Shown: positions 24,139-36,399 of the stretch, piece after piece
Layout: every line of letters begins with the position of its first letter
How positions within the stretch are numbered: position 1 is the first letter of the stretch
Assembly: GCA_031772625.1 (NCBI GenBank)
Contig: CM062817.1
Span: 951,102,842-951,166,841 of the forward strand
Length of the DNA: 64,000 bases
Reading direction: 5' to 3'
Source: Pinus tabuliformis
Lineage: Eukaryota > Streptophyta > Pinopsida > Pinales > Pinaceae
The notes under the pieces: model-generated
What the model was told of the DNA's origin: nothing
The model's input: only the letters and a program-made list of their open reading frames with translations
Databases searched by the model: none
Position numbers and translations under genes: made by a program

Positions 24139-24635
24139 TTAAGCAAATAACGTCGAGTAAGCTTCTCGCATAAATTCTTCCTCTTCCCAGGTTGCCTCAT
24201 CCGGGCCAAAGTTCTTCCATTGCACTTTAACCTGGGTGATGACTCGCCTCCGCAAGGTGGTTTCTCTTTGATCGATAATATGAAGAGGTTTTGCCAGAAA
24301 CTCTCCTTCCGGTTCTACCTGCACATACAATAATAATAGTCATATTCCTTCAAAATAATTGGAAAAATATATAAAACCTTTTAACTTGTTACCTGAATAT
24401 TTTCCCAGTTTATTATGTGTTGTGGGTGGTACACATATTTCTTTAACAACGAAACATGGAAAACATTGTGGACTTGAATGTGGCTTGGAAACACAAGTTT
24501 ATAGGCTACAGGTCCAATTCATTCCAAGACCTGAAAGGGTCCACAGTATCGGGGTGCTAATTTAGCACAACCCCTCCACTATAAGGAACTTTTTTGGGGC
24601 TTAACTCTTAGATAAACATGATCTCCTAGCTGAAA
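24139..24635 (-). pseudogene. Gypsy integrase C-terminus and chromodomain
   Basis: The C-terminal integrase block reads LGDHVYLRVKPQKSSL, LAPRYCGPFQVLEWIGPVAY and HNVFHVSLLKKYV over several frames (about 24610-24390). The open frame 24330-24139 is the chromodomain: PLHIIDQRETTLRRRVI, VKVQWKNFGPDEATWEEEEF, then a stop. The W-x-x-x-x-x-x-EATWE pattern is typical of plant chromoviruses. A TGA separates it from the integrase core. Confidence 0.9.
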
Positions 24636-25650
24636 TTATCTGTACATCCTTTTCTTATCTGCATACATTTTCTGCCTATCTTGGGAAGCCTTTAGATTCT
24701 GTCGAACTTTCTTAACGACTTCCTCCATTTCTACTAGCATGTCTGGGCCCAATGCTAACTTATTCACAGGGTTATTCCAGTCCATAGGTACCCTGCACTT
24801 TCTTCCATAAAATACTTCAAAAGGGCTCATGCCCAGTGATTCATGATGTCCATTGTTGTATGCAAATTCCACGAGGTGGAGGTAATCCTCCCACTTATGT
24901 GGTTGTTGCATTACAAACATACATAGCATGTCCTCCAATACTTGATTCACCCGTTCAGTTTTTCCGTCGGTTTGGGGATGGTAAGCCATGCTAAACTGGA
25001 TCTGGGTACCCAATCCTGAGAAGAGGGCTTTCTAGAATGTGGATGTGAATTTCACATCCCTGTCTAAAATTACCACTTTGGGTATATCGTGCAGTCGAAA
25101 TATTTCCTTCATAAATATGTCCGCAATTTCCACAGTTTTGTATGTGGATTTCACAAGTATAAAATGTGCGGTTTTGCTCAATTTATCTACTACAACCATA
25201 ATTGAATCATGTTGTTTCCTGGTGCAAGGTAAACCTATGATGAAGTCTAAAGATATGGTCTCCCATTTCCATTCTGGAATGGGCAGTGGTTGTAACAAAC
25301 CGGCAGGATGCTGATGCTCTACCTTAACCAATTGACACTCCAAACATTTGGATAAATATTCTGTGACATCCTTCCTTAATCTGGGCCAAAAATACCCTTT
25401 CTTAATAGCTGTTAATAATTTCTGGTAACCTGGATGGCCCACACAAGGTTTCCGGTGAAATTCATCCATTATTAATTGTTTAACAACACTTTGATTAGGA
25501 ACATAGATTCTATTTTTAAATGTAAGGATGTCATCCCAATCTATGTTGAAATCTGATTTTTCTCCTCTTAACAAAGCTTTTCTTGTTTGCTCCCAAAGAA
25601 AAGTATATTCTGGATCCTTGGCATATGCTTCCTTTATAATTATTGGAATG
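24636..25650 (-). pseudogene. Gypsy integrase (zinc-binding and catalytic core)
   Basis: The zinc-binding part has GHPGYQKLLTAIKKGYFWP and CLECQLVKVEHQHPAG. The core has ISLDFIIGLP (first catalytic Asp), VDKLSKTAHFILV, VVILDRDVKFTS (second Asp), AYHPQTDGKTERVNQVLEDM (catalytic Glu) and EFAYNNGHHESLGMSPFEVF. A single TAG, in place of a conserved Trp (TGG to TAG) at about 25030, splits the core into two open frames. Another stop ends the second near 24636. Confidence 0.95.
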
Positions 25651-26270
25651 TTTGAGCATGCTTGATTGATCTGAACCTCATAGATGCAATGTACCTTCCT
25701 ACTTAGTGCATTAGCTACCCGATTTTCTTTTCCTTTTAAATGCTTCATGTCAAAATCGAACTCACTTAAAAATGTTTTCCATCTGGCCTATCTGGCATTA
25801 AGGCTGGACTGGTTGAAGAAATTTGTAAGGCTGCTATGATCTGTTAGCAGCAGAAATTTCTTCCCCAGTAGGTAATGTCGCCACATTTTGAGTGCATGTA
25901 CCACTGTTGTTAATTCAAGGTCATAAGCGGAGTATCGTTGCTCATATTCCTTTAATTTCTATGATTCGTAAGCTATAACTTTACCTTCTTGTGTTAGTAC
26001 TCCACCAACGCCTTCCTTACTTGCATCTGTGCATACTACAAAGGATTTTTCTGGATCTACCACTTTTAGCACGGGTGCAGTGGTAAGTAAGTGTTTTAAT
26101 TTCTCAAAACTTTGTTGGCATTCCTCTATCCATTGGAAGGTGCATCCCTTCTTCTGTAAAGAAGTCATGGGAAAGGCAATTTTTGAAAATCCTTCAATGA
26201 ACCGATGGTAATATCTGGCTAAACCCAAAAAGGATCTAATATCAACGACATTCTTGGGAGCGTCCATTCC
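25651..26270 (-). pseudogene. Gypsy RNase H
   Basis: SFLGLARYYHRFIEGFSKIA and FQWIEECQQSFEKLKHLL mark the RT-RNase H connection. FVVCTDASKEGVGGVL holds the first catalytic Asp. After a TAG at about 25958 the frame resumes with YEQRYSAYDLEL (catalytic Glu), LTDHSSLTNFFNQ and KGKENRVANALSRK. These run into the integrase frame. Confidence 0.93.
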
Positions 26271-26383
26271 ATAATGGTTTAATTTTATCTGGTTCTACTA
26301 CTATCCCCTTAGCTGATATAACATGTCCCAAGTATTAGATCTGATCTTTGAAAAAAGTCACATTTACTAAATTTAGCATACAA

Positions 26384-27088
26384 CTAGTTTTCTCGTAATG
26401 TTTGCAGTACAATTCTCAAATGTTCTTCATGTTCCTCCTGATTTTTAGAGTATATCAAAATGTCATCAATAAAAATTAACACAAACTTATCAAGATAGGG
26501 CTGGAAAATACCATGCATCAAACTCATAAAGGTGGCTGGGGCGTTTGTGAGGCCAAATGGAAATACTATGAACTCGTAATGACCATAACGAGTTCGGAAT
26601 GTCATTTTATAGATGTCCTCCTCCTTTATCCTTATCTGGTGATAACCAGATCTTAAATCAATTTTTGAGAAAACCTTCGCTCCCTGCACTTGATCGAATA
26701 GATCATCAATACGTGGCAAGGGATATTTATTCTTGATGGTCAGTTTGTTTAACTGATGATAATCAATGCACAATCTCAAAGTTCCATCTTTCTTTCATAC
26801 AAATAGGACGGGAGCTCCCCAAGGGGACACACTGGGGTGGATATACTTTTTATCCAAAAGCTCCTGAAGTTGCATTTTGAGTTCTGTCAACTCAGGTATG
26901 CTCATGTGGTAAGGGGCTTTAGACACTGGAGCTACACCTGGGATAAGTTCAATGGTGAAGTCAATATCCCGCTTGGGTGGTAAACCAAGGATAGATTCGG
27001 GAAATACATCCGCAAATTCCTGAATGACAGGAATATTTTCCAAGGAGGTCATTTTATTCTTGGAGTTGGTAAATCCCACTTGAACCAC
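26384..27088 (-). pseudogene. Gypsy reverse transcriptase
   Basis: Two open frames parted by one TGA near 26793. The first has FADVFPESILGLPPKRDIDF, ELKMQLQELLDKKYIHPSVS and PWGAPVLFV. The second has [49 protein letters not shown] and the catalytic FIDDILIYS. Every expected RT block is present. Below 26384 the thumb region (YAKFSKCDFF) is frame-shifted. Confidence 0.96.
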
Positions 27089-27329
27089 ATATATTTGACA
27101 ACCCTTCCTAATACACCTTCCTAGCTAACTGGCAGTAATGGGGCGTAGTTTGGTGTTAGACTTAATTCCTTGCAGTTCCCTCCTTTGTCCTGATTCTGAA
27201 ATAAAACTAATGGTTTTTTGCTTACAATTAACCCAAGACAAGCACTTTTCCAACCAATCAATTCCGATTAAAACATCATATGATCCCAAAGGAAGAATGT
27301 TGAGGTTGTCCGAAAATAATTATGGGGCA

Positions 27330-27518
27330 CTAATCTTCTTTGGCGACTACCTTTATTTTTTCCCCAGTGGCTAAATGAACTAGCCAGGATTTTGGGAATT
27401 TACTGTTCTGCAGTTGACACTTTTCTACCACTTTAGGACTAACATAACTTAAACTAGCACCAGGATCAAATAAAAGCGAAACAGGTTGCTTAGCAATCAT
27501 ACCTTCACATTCAATCAT
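27330..27518 (-). pseudogene. Gypsy aspartic protease
   Basis: The open frame reads VSLLFDPGASLSYVSPKVV. The active-site triplet is DPG where the family normally has D-S/T-G, so activity is doubtful. It sits between gag and RT, as expected. Confidence 0.85.
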
Positions 27519-28790
27519 GGTGGGCTAAAATTCTGCTTGATGATCATCCAAGGCAGCGTTAATTCTGGGTATATTTCTTGCCACTTCCCCAACAATAGAT
27601 GCTTCCTACAGGTTTGCAAGTTGTTATGTCCTTGCCTTGTGAGGACAGTTTTTGTAGTAATGGGATTCTCCGCATCCCCAGCATTGTAACGACGGTTTTG
27701 ACTGTTGTTCATTACTGAATTTATTAACTCCTTCTGACTGTCAATTTTCAAAATAGACAGCCTTGGGTTGGTTTCTTGCCAGAAATTTATGGAGAGACTT
27801 TTGCTGTAAATTTATGTTATTAGCAAATTTCGGGTGTCTACTTGAAATCATATTCTTTCCCTTCTTAATCGTCCCTCCTCTAGACCCTTCATTTTTTTGT
27901 TTCATTTGTTGGTAACATATGCGGGCTTTCCGCACTGCATCATCCATTGTTTTGGGGTAGTCAAACTCAATTTTCTCCTTCATGAAATTGGGTAAGCTAC
28001 TGATGAAATGTTGAATCTTGGGTTTTTCCTCTTGCATATAAGGCCCATAGTGTGGAAGGGAGGTGAATTTAGTTACATACTTGTCCATAGTCAAGGCCCC
28101 CAATCTTAATTCATGAAATTATTTTTCTTTTTCATCATAGTAGTGCTCAATTACATATTTATCTTTAAAATGTTTTTGGAATTCATTCCATGTCACTTGT
28201 TCTTCGTCAAATTTTCTTACTGTTTTGACCTCTTCCCACCACAGCGTTGCCTTCCCTCTTAACTGGTATACTGCCAATCGTGCCTTCAACTTTTTTGTGT
28301 ATTTGTAAATATGAAAATACTTACCCATATCGATTAACCAAGCCTCCACTGCTTCCTCAGATTCCCCTTCAAAAAGCGATGGTTTAATCCTTTTGAGCTC
28401 TCCTTGTGGTTCTGACTTTTGCCATTTATCTTTTTGTTGGTCAGATACATTATCTATGTGTCCTTCATCGTCCTCCCTATGTCTCTCAACTGACTCGAAG
28501 TTCTCCTCACCATGTTGGGCAGTTGGGGTCTTTTCTCTGTCCTCAACACTGGGGTTTAGGTGTCTTTGATTCTGTCAATTAGATAGACTTCTGAGGATCC
28601 TTTCCTGTTCCAGGCGTAGTCATTCATTATCCATTCTTAAATTGGTCATCTCAGCACGTAACTATTGAACAGTCTCCAGTAAAACTGCATTAGCCTGACG
28701 AGTCTCCTCTCCCAGCTGTATCCAAATGTCAGGGTTGGCATTTACATAAGCTGGTTCCGAAGTATTGTGTGGTCCTAAACTTCTCTGCAT
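27519..28790 (-). pseudogene. Gypsy gag
   Basis: The likely start is the ATG at 28790 (MQRSLGP). A disordered N-terminus with a Glu-rich heptad stretch (LRAEMTNLRMDNE) precedes the retrotransposon gag domain: EAWLIDMGKYFHIYKYTKKL, LRGKATLWWEEV, WNEFQKHFKDKYV, then YVTKFTSL. A zinc knuckle CWGCGESHYYKNC (CX2CX3HX4C) appears near 27690-27650 in a shifted frame. The stops include TAA near 28117 and TAG near 28660. Confidence 0.92.
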
Positions 28791-28920
28791 TCTGTCTTTT
28801 GTATGGAGGTTGTCTCTTTCTCTGTGTTCACATATGAGTTTTATTTAATTAGATTAAAAAGAATTATTACATGCACAGTCATATAATTATCTATCCCAAA
28901 GAGTCTCAGTGTACGAACCT

Positions 28921-28934
28921 GAGCTTTGATACCA
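28921..28934 (-). other. Primer-binding site (tRNA-iMet) of the Gypsy element
   Basis: Minus strand TGGTATCAAAGCTC, two bases inside the 5' LTR. It matches TGGTATCAGAGC with one change. Confidence 0.92.
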
Positions 28935-28936
28935 CT

Positions 28937-31517
28937 TGTAACACCTAAGTTAACTTACCACTTACGAATAAAAAAAAAATTAATTACTATATAAAAATGC
29001 CCATCCGGGACTTTGGTAATTGGTTCATTATATGCAATCACATAAATTTGATTGTTTTAAATCATGAGTCCATAGACTTGACATGCACCGGATCTAATGA
29101 ATTCCACAGGTGACATTAAAGTTGAAAGGTTAAGCGAATGATCTACTATGTGATTTCCCCATCCTTCTCCCTAGGTTGGCCTGCTGCCCTCAGTACCTGA
29201 AGCCACACGGTAGGGAGACATGGAGTAAGGTTGAGTGTGCTAGCCAGATGGGGCATGCTGCTCATGCCATCTGTTTGGTGTTGATGTCATTGATTAGGCT
29301 CATGCGATCAGATGGTGGAGATCTCTTAGGGTTATCAACCCTAACTAATTGCTTGTCCTTGGCCTCCGTGTGGTTCATTGTTGCCACTGCTTCTGTGGTT
29401 TCTTGCTGCTCCGCGAGGGTTTGTCGTTCTACAAGGGTTTACTGTTCTGCAAAGGCTCGATGTCTTGATCAGGGTTATTGTTCATCTGGGCATCCTCTGA
29501 AAATGATGAAGGTGGTAGCCATTGCCAATGCAGGGCCAGGTAAACCCCTCAGGCCGTTGCTTGGTGGTCTTCTTAGCTTGTATGGCGGTGTTTTCTGTAT
29601 AGCTGGACTGAGGTTTTGGAGCCATGTTAACACTTGGTCGCTGCTACACAGGAAAGCCCCATGGCACTTCCAGCACTCTGGGCGACAATCGACTCCAGGA
29701 TTTAGCTACGGAAGGTAACTTCTGAACGCTTCTGCACTTGCATGATTTAATTCCTTTGGTTTGTTTAATATTTCTCATACTGTTTGCTCGTTGTGGACAG
29801 GGAAGCTGCCTCTCGCGAGAATCGACCACCTCTAGGTAACAAATCTTCCCTTATGTTCATTTACTAGGTTTGTTTGACTTTTCCATAAGTTTTTCCTAAT
29901 TTAAGGTTTCAGTTTCCTGACAAGTAACTATACAATGATTAATGGTATTAGTGTTAGTCTAGGTCATTCCCCATGAGTGCTTAAATTTCTCACGACATCA
30001 TTGTTGGCCCTTCCAGGTTGGAATCTTACCTCTTGCATGAATTAAGTTATGGAACATTTTCCCATATGGTCAAAGATAGAGACTCCGCGTCGAACTGGTT
30101 CAAGTTTTATTGTTCTGTTGATTATGTAATTAATTAAGCACACATGAATTATTAATGGAATTCTGTGTAGGCTCTTTTGGTAGTTTTTGGGGAGATTACT
30201 CCCGTTCTGTAATTGATAGAGTGTTTAGACACTTTTCCGTGGAGGATTGTTTTTCCAAGCAGCCACTTAAGTGAACCGGCATGTGTTCTATTGTTTAAAC
30301 TGTTTAATATACACATTATCGTTAACAGGACTTTATTTGAACTGTTCGAAAGTTTGGCAATGAACTAAGTTAATAGTTGTCGTAATTATAATCCGGTTCG
30401 AGAGGACCCTTCTCTTCTTCATGCAAATATTAGCTAGGATGATTGGAATTCGGTTTAGTTTCTTTATTCAAGATATTTCTATGTTAAACAATTATTTCGT
30501 GTAATTGCGTAGTCAAGATATGGTGCAACACCTGCATTCCAGTAGTTCTATGAATCTTGTTGTCTTTATATTTGAACTCTGCAATTAACAACTACATAGT
30601 ATTTATGTTTAAATATGTGTTCTAGTAGCTGTCTACTTATTATCTTACTATTGTAGTCATTTGTACAGAGCATGTAAAACTACTTAGGTCATTCCATAGA
30701 TTCTCAGTTACAGTACTATATAAATAACTTACTTCTCTATCTTGCCAGTTTCACTTTGATTATAGTGGATAGTGTACCGTAATCACTAAATGAGCATTCT
30801 CTTTCCTTTTACTGCGTTATCTAGTAGTTCTATGGTTATTAAAAGATACTGTCTACCATATGATTAAATTAAAGTTGTCATATTTCCTATAATTACACTT
30901 TTCCTTACGACTTCTAAATATAGTTTCTCATTCCATAATTTATTCCATGACAGTTCAAGCATAACAATTTGACTTTGTCATTAAATGTTAATCTCTATAT
31001 GCTATCATTAATTCTAGAAGAAATTAACTATAATACTTATCTATTCCACCTGTAGTTTCCAATAATTCTAGAAAGTCTCTCCTCCCAGCCACGAACCTGG
31101 CAATTATGTCGAGGTCCTCCCCCGAGCACTTTCTCTATTGGAAAAAATTCTAGTTATCGTTAGTGCCTTGGGCCTCCGAACTTCACTGTCCAACCTCAAG
31201 TCCTGCACTTTATTCAGTGTTCATGAGCAACTTCCCACTAGTTTCCTCCCCAACTCTAAGATATTTTTCTCTTTTTTCTCGTATATCTCCCTTTTCCAGG
31301 GAAGGGGTATAACTGTTTCTTGTTAATTGTTTCTTGTAATTGTAGTAAACAGTTTCTTTTAATTAATCATGTTTCCATTTCTAATCACTCACAATTAGAT
31401 AACAATTTAATATCTAACTTTCCAGCCTTGATAATACATAACAAAAAGTAACTGTAGTAAAACATAAGCCAAATTAATAACCACAGTAAATCCTTTCAAG
31501 GAGCCAGGGGTGTTACA
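28937..31517 (-). repeat. 5' LTR of the Gypsy element
   Basis: 2581 bp, TGTAACACC to GGTGTTACA on the minus strand. Open frames inside, such as 29176-29718 (180 codons, plus), are chance frames; the same stretch in the other LTR holds only a shorter open frame. Confidence 0.97.
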
Positions 31518-31522
31518 TTAAG
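31518..31522. repeat. Target-site duplication of the Gypsy element, right copy
   Basis: TTAAG, identical to 21500-21504. Confidence 0.93.
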
Positions 31523-32480
31523 AGTAAGCATATACAATCCATTCATTTTTAATACTTCAATGCCCATTAACACGATATTTGTTTTCTACTTTTCAAAAAG
31601 CATGTTGAAATTTTTTTCTCTCAAAATAGCCTATTAAAATGTGTTTTTGTGAAAAACAACATGAAAATGGAAGCATGTTAAAATGTGTTTCTGTCAAAAG
31701 AAGCATGTTAAAATCCAACACATGGAGTATGATAAGGATGGGACGCATCTTCAACTTGCTAATCTCCAAGGCCATAACAATAATGAGCACTCCAAAAGCA
31801 TAATATGTAATGCCCTAACATACGAGATATCAATTGATAATTTGATACACTATGACAAATCCACACAAATGTCAGTCATGTAGGTAAATTTAGTGGAGAA
31901 ATAATATAAATGTTTTTTTCTTTTGGGTATACCATCAATTTTGTCAAACAATAATGAAGATTGTTTTTTAGGGTAGTCTATAAAGTGACTTTTATTGAAG
32001 ATTGTTTTTTAGGGTAGTCTATAAAGTGACTTTTTGGAGATGGAGCAATAATGAGATTGTTTTTATGGAGTAGTCTACAAAGCGACATTTTGGAAATGGA
32101 TATGACGTTTCCGTGGATGACCATCATCCATAGCATGGAAAATATAACGGGGTCTCTTGATTTCTTGACATTTTTTTTCTTTCGACGCTAGCACCAGTTT
32201 GCATCTGCCCGAGGTCTGACAACGAATGAACTGGAGTCGTTGCCACTATTATGACAGGACGACTTAATTAAAACATTGAGTGACACCTACCGCCTGCGGT
32301 ATAATCCTCAATTTGAAAGATGAGCGCTAAGCAAAGCACTGCATGAATGCCCATGCCCGAGAGCTTGACTTCATGGTGTGCTTTTTGTTTTTAGGGCTGA
32401 GTGCTGCTGGAAGACTACACCTTCAGTTTTTCCTAAATGTAGACTGTATTTTTGCAATAATATAGCTATTCTTCTGCTCC
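31523..32480. other. Spacer with short tandem repeats
   Basis: No gene. Imperfect copies of AGCATGTTAAAATGTGTTT lie near 31600-31715. A unit GATTGTTTTTTAGGGTAGTC occurs three times with decay, at about 31959, 32000 and 32053. It lies between the Gypsy and Copia C. Confidence 0.7.
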
Positions 32481-32483
32481 TTT

Positions 32484-32850
32484 TCATTGATTGATTGTTG
32501 GCTTTGATGCAGGATCGAAATGTTGTTGTTGCATTGATAGATCACTGATTTTGACACAAGGTTGCACTGCCCTATAAATTGGGTGGGATGTGAAGCCATA
32601 TGAAATATCTTGAGAAGGTCGTCGATGTTGTTTTAATAGATCCAGAAAAGATAATGTTGCTAAGCAAATGGGTGGACTTATTCTTAGAGGCCAATGCATG
32701 GAAGGAAGTTATGCCCGATCCAACCAACATTTTGGAATTTGTATCTACAATAAAAATGAAAAACGAGATCCACATCACTTGCTGCTGGGAATTACCAAAA
32801 GCCACATAGGTCTAAATTTAGATGATTTTTTTTTTTTTTTTTTTCTGTAA
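32484..32850 (+). other. Unassigned stretch with exon-like composition
   Basis: Less AT-rich than the flanks. A 69-codon plus frame (32600-32809) reads EKVVDVVLIDPEKIMLLSKW and ends KNEIHITCCWELPKAT. It is preceded by TTTGATGCAG|GATCG near 32513, which looks like a 3' splice site. I recognise no domain. It could be a decayed gene fragment or chance. It ends at a T-run (32826-32844). Confidence 0.25.
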
Positions 32851-33025
32851 TATGGTCTTCTTTTTAAGTTGTTTGGCTCAGCTTGAACGTTGTTATGCTC
32901 ATTTCTTTTTCGATGTCTTGGTGTTCCATTTGAGTTTTGGTTCGAGTCCGTTTTGACTCAAAAAATAAAATTAAAAGGTGAATATGTTCAATTTCAATCT
33001 GTGGCAATATCTACTACCTTATATT

Positions 33026-33310
33026 TGTTAAAATATGCTAATTACTCCTGCATGAGGAGCTGTCTAAACATAGAGAGTTAGTTAACTTAGTGATTGAGTG
33101 TTTGAGTGTTGAGTCAAGTCGAGTTAAGTGATATACGACTTTTAGTGTGTGGTTGCATGTCAAGATATTTTAGGCAAGTCGCTAGTTGGAAAAGGATAAA
33201 TACCCTTCATCAGGTTCATTGTAAGTATCATGTTTTGTGTGATCAATAGAAGAGCAGCAACTAGTGTTTTATGTGTGAATTCATGCTTTGTCTCCTTCGC
33301 CTTTCCAACA
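33026..33310 (+). repeat. 5' LTR of Copia C
   Basis: TGTTAAAATATG to CTTTCCAACA, 285 bp. A GGATAAATACCC box near 33196 is the TATA candidate. Confidence 0.93.
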
Positions 33311-33313
33311 AAT

Positions 33314-33325
33314 TGGTATCAGAGT
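33314..33325 (+). other. Primer-binding site (tRNA-iMet) of Copia C
   Basis: TGGTATCAGAGT, three bases after the LTR. The leader to 33923 is AT-rich and noncoding. Confidence 0.9.
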
Positions 33326-33923
33326 AAGGTTATACATAGAAAGTAAGAACGAATTAGCAACAATCCGTGTGAGAGGAGAAATATATTTATTCTTATAGTT
33401 TTTTTAGCATTAACGCATCCTACAGTTGTACACAAAGCGTTCAGGCTCACCAGAGAGCCGCGGTAATCGTGGTGGACTTACACCGATCTGCATGCACACA
33501 ATTTCTGTCATCTCCATGCACTCAGTGTCGATGAAGTTTTAAAGCGTTAAGCACTAACATTGATCTCTTTTTTGTATAGAGCTTTAATCGCATGCAATCC
33601 TCACGAAAGGCGAAAGTTTTTAAAATACGAAGTCAAGTTTTTAAGATCATATTTTTGTTTAACGTACGAAGACTTTGACTTTATATATGTTGATTGGGAA
33701 GTTTTTTACTAAAAAGAGTGCATATTAAAAACAAAAGGTTTTTTATTAAAATATTTTTATATATAAAGGATTTGGAAACTTTAGAAAATGAATTTTTTGA
33801 AAAATATTTTTTTTTAAGTTTTGTTTATATATAAAATAAAAATATAGGGTTTTATTGAAAGGGGTATTTTTGAAAAAGTTTATTAAAGGAGAAATTTTTT
33901 CTTGAAAATAAATAAATGAAAAG

Positions 33924-34870
33924 ATGGCTTTCTCAAATTTTCAGCCTCAGTTCCCACCATTTACAGGGAGAGATTATGATGTGTGGGCCATTAAGATGGC
34001 GACCACTTTCCAGGCACATGATGTTTGGGATTATGTCAAGTTTGGGTTTTTAGAACTTAAGGATGAAGCAGAAGCATGGGTTCTCAGTAATGCAAAGAGA
34101 GAACAATGGAAGACAGACAAAAAGAAGAATGCACAAGTGTTGCAGCTTATCTAGCAAGGAGTGTATTGAGCAGTGTTCGAAAAGATTTTGATTTTGTCTT
34201 CAACAAAAGAAGCATGGATACTTTGGCAACAAGCTATAAAGGTATGGAAAAAGTCAATATTGTTAAGTTGCAAAATACTAGGAAAGATTTTGAAAGTCTA
34301 TAGATGAAGAAGACAGAGGACATTGATTCTTTCATGAATCAGGTCATAACCACTGTAAATCAGTTAAAGATTTAAGGTGAAGATATTAAAGATCAAATAG
34401 TGGTTGAGAGGGTCCTCAAATCTTTGTCTACCAAATTTGATGTTGTGGTAGCAGCCATAGAAGAAGCCACACATTTGGCATCATTGACAGTTGAAGAGAT
34501 GATGGGATCATTATATCACATGAGACAAGGATAGACAAAATTAAGGATTCCACTTTAGAGACTCCTTTCAAAAGTCAGGTTTCTATTTCAAGAGACAGAG
34601 GTTAAGGTCGAAGTAGAATGAGAGTCAAAGGATGAAGCGGAATATATGATGGTCAGGGAGATGGTTGAGAAGAGCATGAACATGAAAGTATAAGAAACTA
34701 CAAAAGCTTAAAAAATAATCAAAGGGTTGACAAATCAAAGGTGAGATGTTATTATTGCAATAAATTTGGTCACTATGCTCGTGACTGCATGAAGAAGATA
34801 GCTAATCAAGGGAACCAAAGAGCTAATGTCACTACAGAGAGTACTAACTCCATGTTCCTAGCTTTCCACA
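33924..34870 (+). pseudogene. Copia C gag
   Basis: MAFSNFQPQFPPFTGRDYD opens a 76-codon frame that ends at a TAG (34152). Later pieces in other frames match Copia B gag (KLQNTRKDFESL). The zinc knuckle CYYCNKFGHYARDC lies at 34747-34788 in an open frame. Several frameshifts separate the pieces. Confidence 0.9.
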
Positions 34871-35395
34871 CCATGCATGAATGTTTTTCTAGTGTGTGGT
34901 TGTTAGACAATGGTTGCAGTAACCACATGACAGGCAACAAGGAATTGGTTGCAAATTTTGATCAATTTGTGAAAACATAAGTAAATTTGGTGACTGACAA
35001 GACTATGGAAGTAGATGGCAAAGGAGTGGTCAACATTCTGACCAAGCAGAGGGAGCCAAAGACAATCTCAAAGGTATAATATGTTCCTAGTATCAAACAT
35101 AATTTGATAAGTCTTGGTCAATTAACACAAAAAGGATACAAAGTTATCTTTCAAGGTCAAGAATGTGTTATATATTGCAAGCCCCCAAGAAAGTATTTGG
35201 TAGAAAAGGTGTAGATAATGAGGAACATACTATTTCCTCTACTTATGAATTACAGTCGTCAGGTGAGTTTTTTACAGTTGCATGTTCTGATGATTATTGG
35301 TTATGGCACTTTCAATTTGGACACTTGCACTTTTCTGATTTAAGACTGTTGCAGCAGAAAGAGATGGTTAGAGGACTACCTCCCATCAAATAACC
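34871..35395 (+). pseudogene. Copia C protease and GAG-pre-integrase
   Basis: VWLLDNGCSNHMTGNKEL keeps the catalytic Asp, with N-G in place of the family's S-G. VPSIKHNLISLGQLTQKGY ends the domain. DYWLWHFQFGHLHFSDLRLL is the GAG-pre-integrase block. Stops lie at 34978 and 35078. Confidence 0.9.
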
Positions 35396-36360
35396 TGTTA
35401 GTACCTGTGAGTGTTGCATCTTGGGAAAGCAACACCGTGAAAGTTTTCCTAAAGGAGTTTCGTACAAAGCAAAGCAACCTCTCGAGCTAGTGAATATAGA
35501 CTTGTGTGGACCTATGAGGACACATTCAATTGGTGGAAGTTGTTACTTCCTCACTTTCATTGATGATTATAGTAGAAAGACTTGAATTTACTTCTTGAAG
35601 AAAAATTCAAAAACATTTTCAAATTTCAAGGAATTCAAAGCCTTAGTAGAGAACCAAAGTGATTAACAAATCAAGGTATTGAGGTCAGATCGTGGTGGAG
35701 AATATGACTCAAAGGAATTCCATGATTACTATAAACAACATGGAATTAGAAGATAATTTACAACCAGGTACACACCATAGAAAAATGGTGTAGAAAAGAG
35801 AAAGAACAGGACAGTTATGGACATGGTAAGAAGCATGTTCAAAGGTAGAAACTTATCTAATGTGTATTGGGAAGAAGCAGTTGCATGTGCTATTTATGTG
35901 ATCAACAGATCTCCTACAAAGAGTGTGATGAATAGACTACCAGAACAAGCATGGTCAGGTATATATTGCAGTGTATCTCATCTCAGAGTATTTGCATGTG
36001 TATCTTATGCACATGTGCCTAAGAGCGAAGATGTAAATTTGACGATAAAAGTAAAAAATGCATATTCACTAGTTATATTGAGTAATAAAAAGCTTACAAA
36101 TTGTATAACCCTGTCACAAACAAGACCATAATTAGTAGAGATGTTGTTCTCAAACAACAAGAGTCATGGAATGGAACTGTAGACAAAACAATTGATGCAC
36201 AAGTACCAATGATGGAAGAAGATCATCTATCAGAAAACGAGCAGCAAGAATCACTGGTGAAGACACCAAACGGAGACACCAACAAGGACTCCAAGGTTTT
36301 CAGAGTAGCATGGATCTTCAAGCAGATCAACAGATCAAGATTCTCCCAAAAATCAATCAG
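35396..36360 (+). pseudogene. Copia C integrase
   Basis: The frames give CEC-CILGKQHRESFP, LELVNIDLCGPMRTHS (first core Asp kept), YFLTFIDDYSRKT, VLRSDRGGEYDSKEF and a degraded E motif near 35780 (NGVEKRKNRT). The open frame 35817-36131 continues with VRSMFKGRNLSNVYWEEAVA and INRSPTKSV. An acidic linker follows. Confidence 0.9.
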
Positions 36361-36399
36361 GTGATGAATCAAGCAATGGTAAGAGAAATATGAGAACTT

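Larger units (their letters stand above)
21505..31517 (-). mobile_element. Complete chromodomain Gypsy (chromovirus) retrotransposon
   Basis: Two LTRs of 2585 and 2581 bp (TGTAACACC...GGTGTTACA), a perfect 5-bp duplication TTAAG on both sides, an initiator-Met primer site, a G-rich polypurine tract, and gag-protease-RT-RNase H-integrase-chromodomain in Gypsy order on the minus strand. RT ahead of integrase separates it from the Copias here. The chromodomain would direct insertion to modified chromatin. Several stops and frameshifts break the polyprotein. By eye the LTRs are about 90 percent identical over the stretches I compared, so it is not recent, though it is better preserved than its neighbours. 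Confidence 0.97.

Noticed and set aside
29176..29718. 180-codon plus-strand open frame
   Set aside because: It lies inside the Gypsy LTR, opposite to the element's coding strand. The same region of the other LTR (21750 onward) has only a shorter open frame. No domain.
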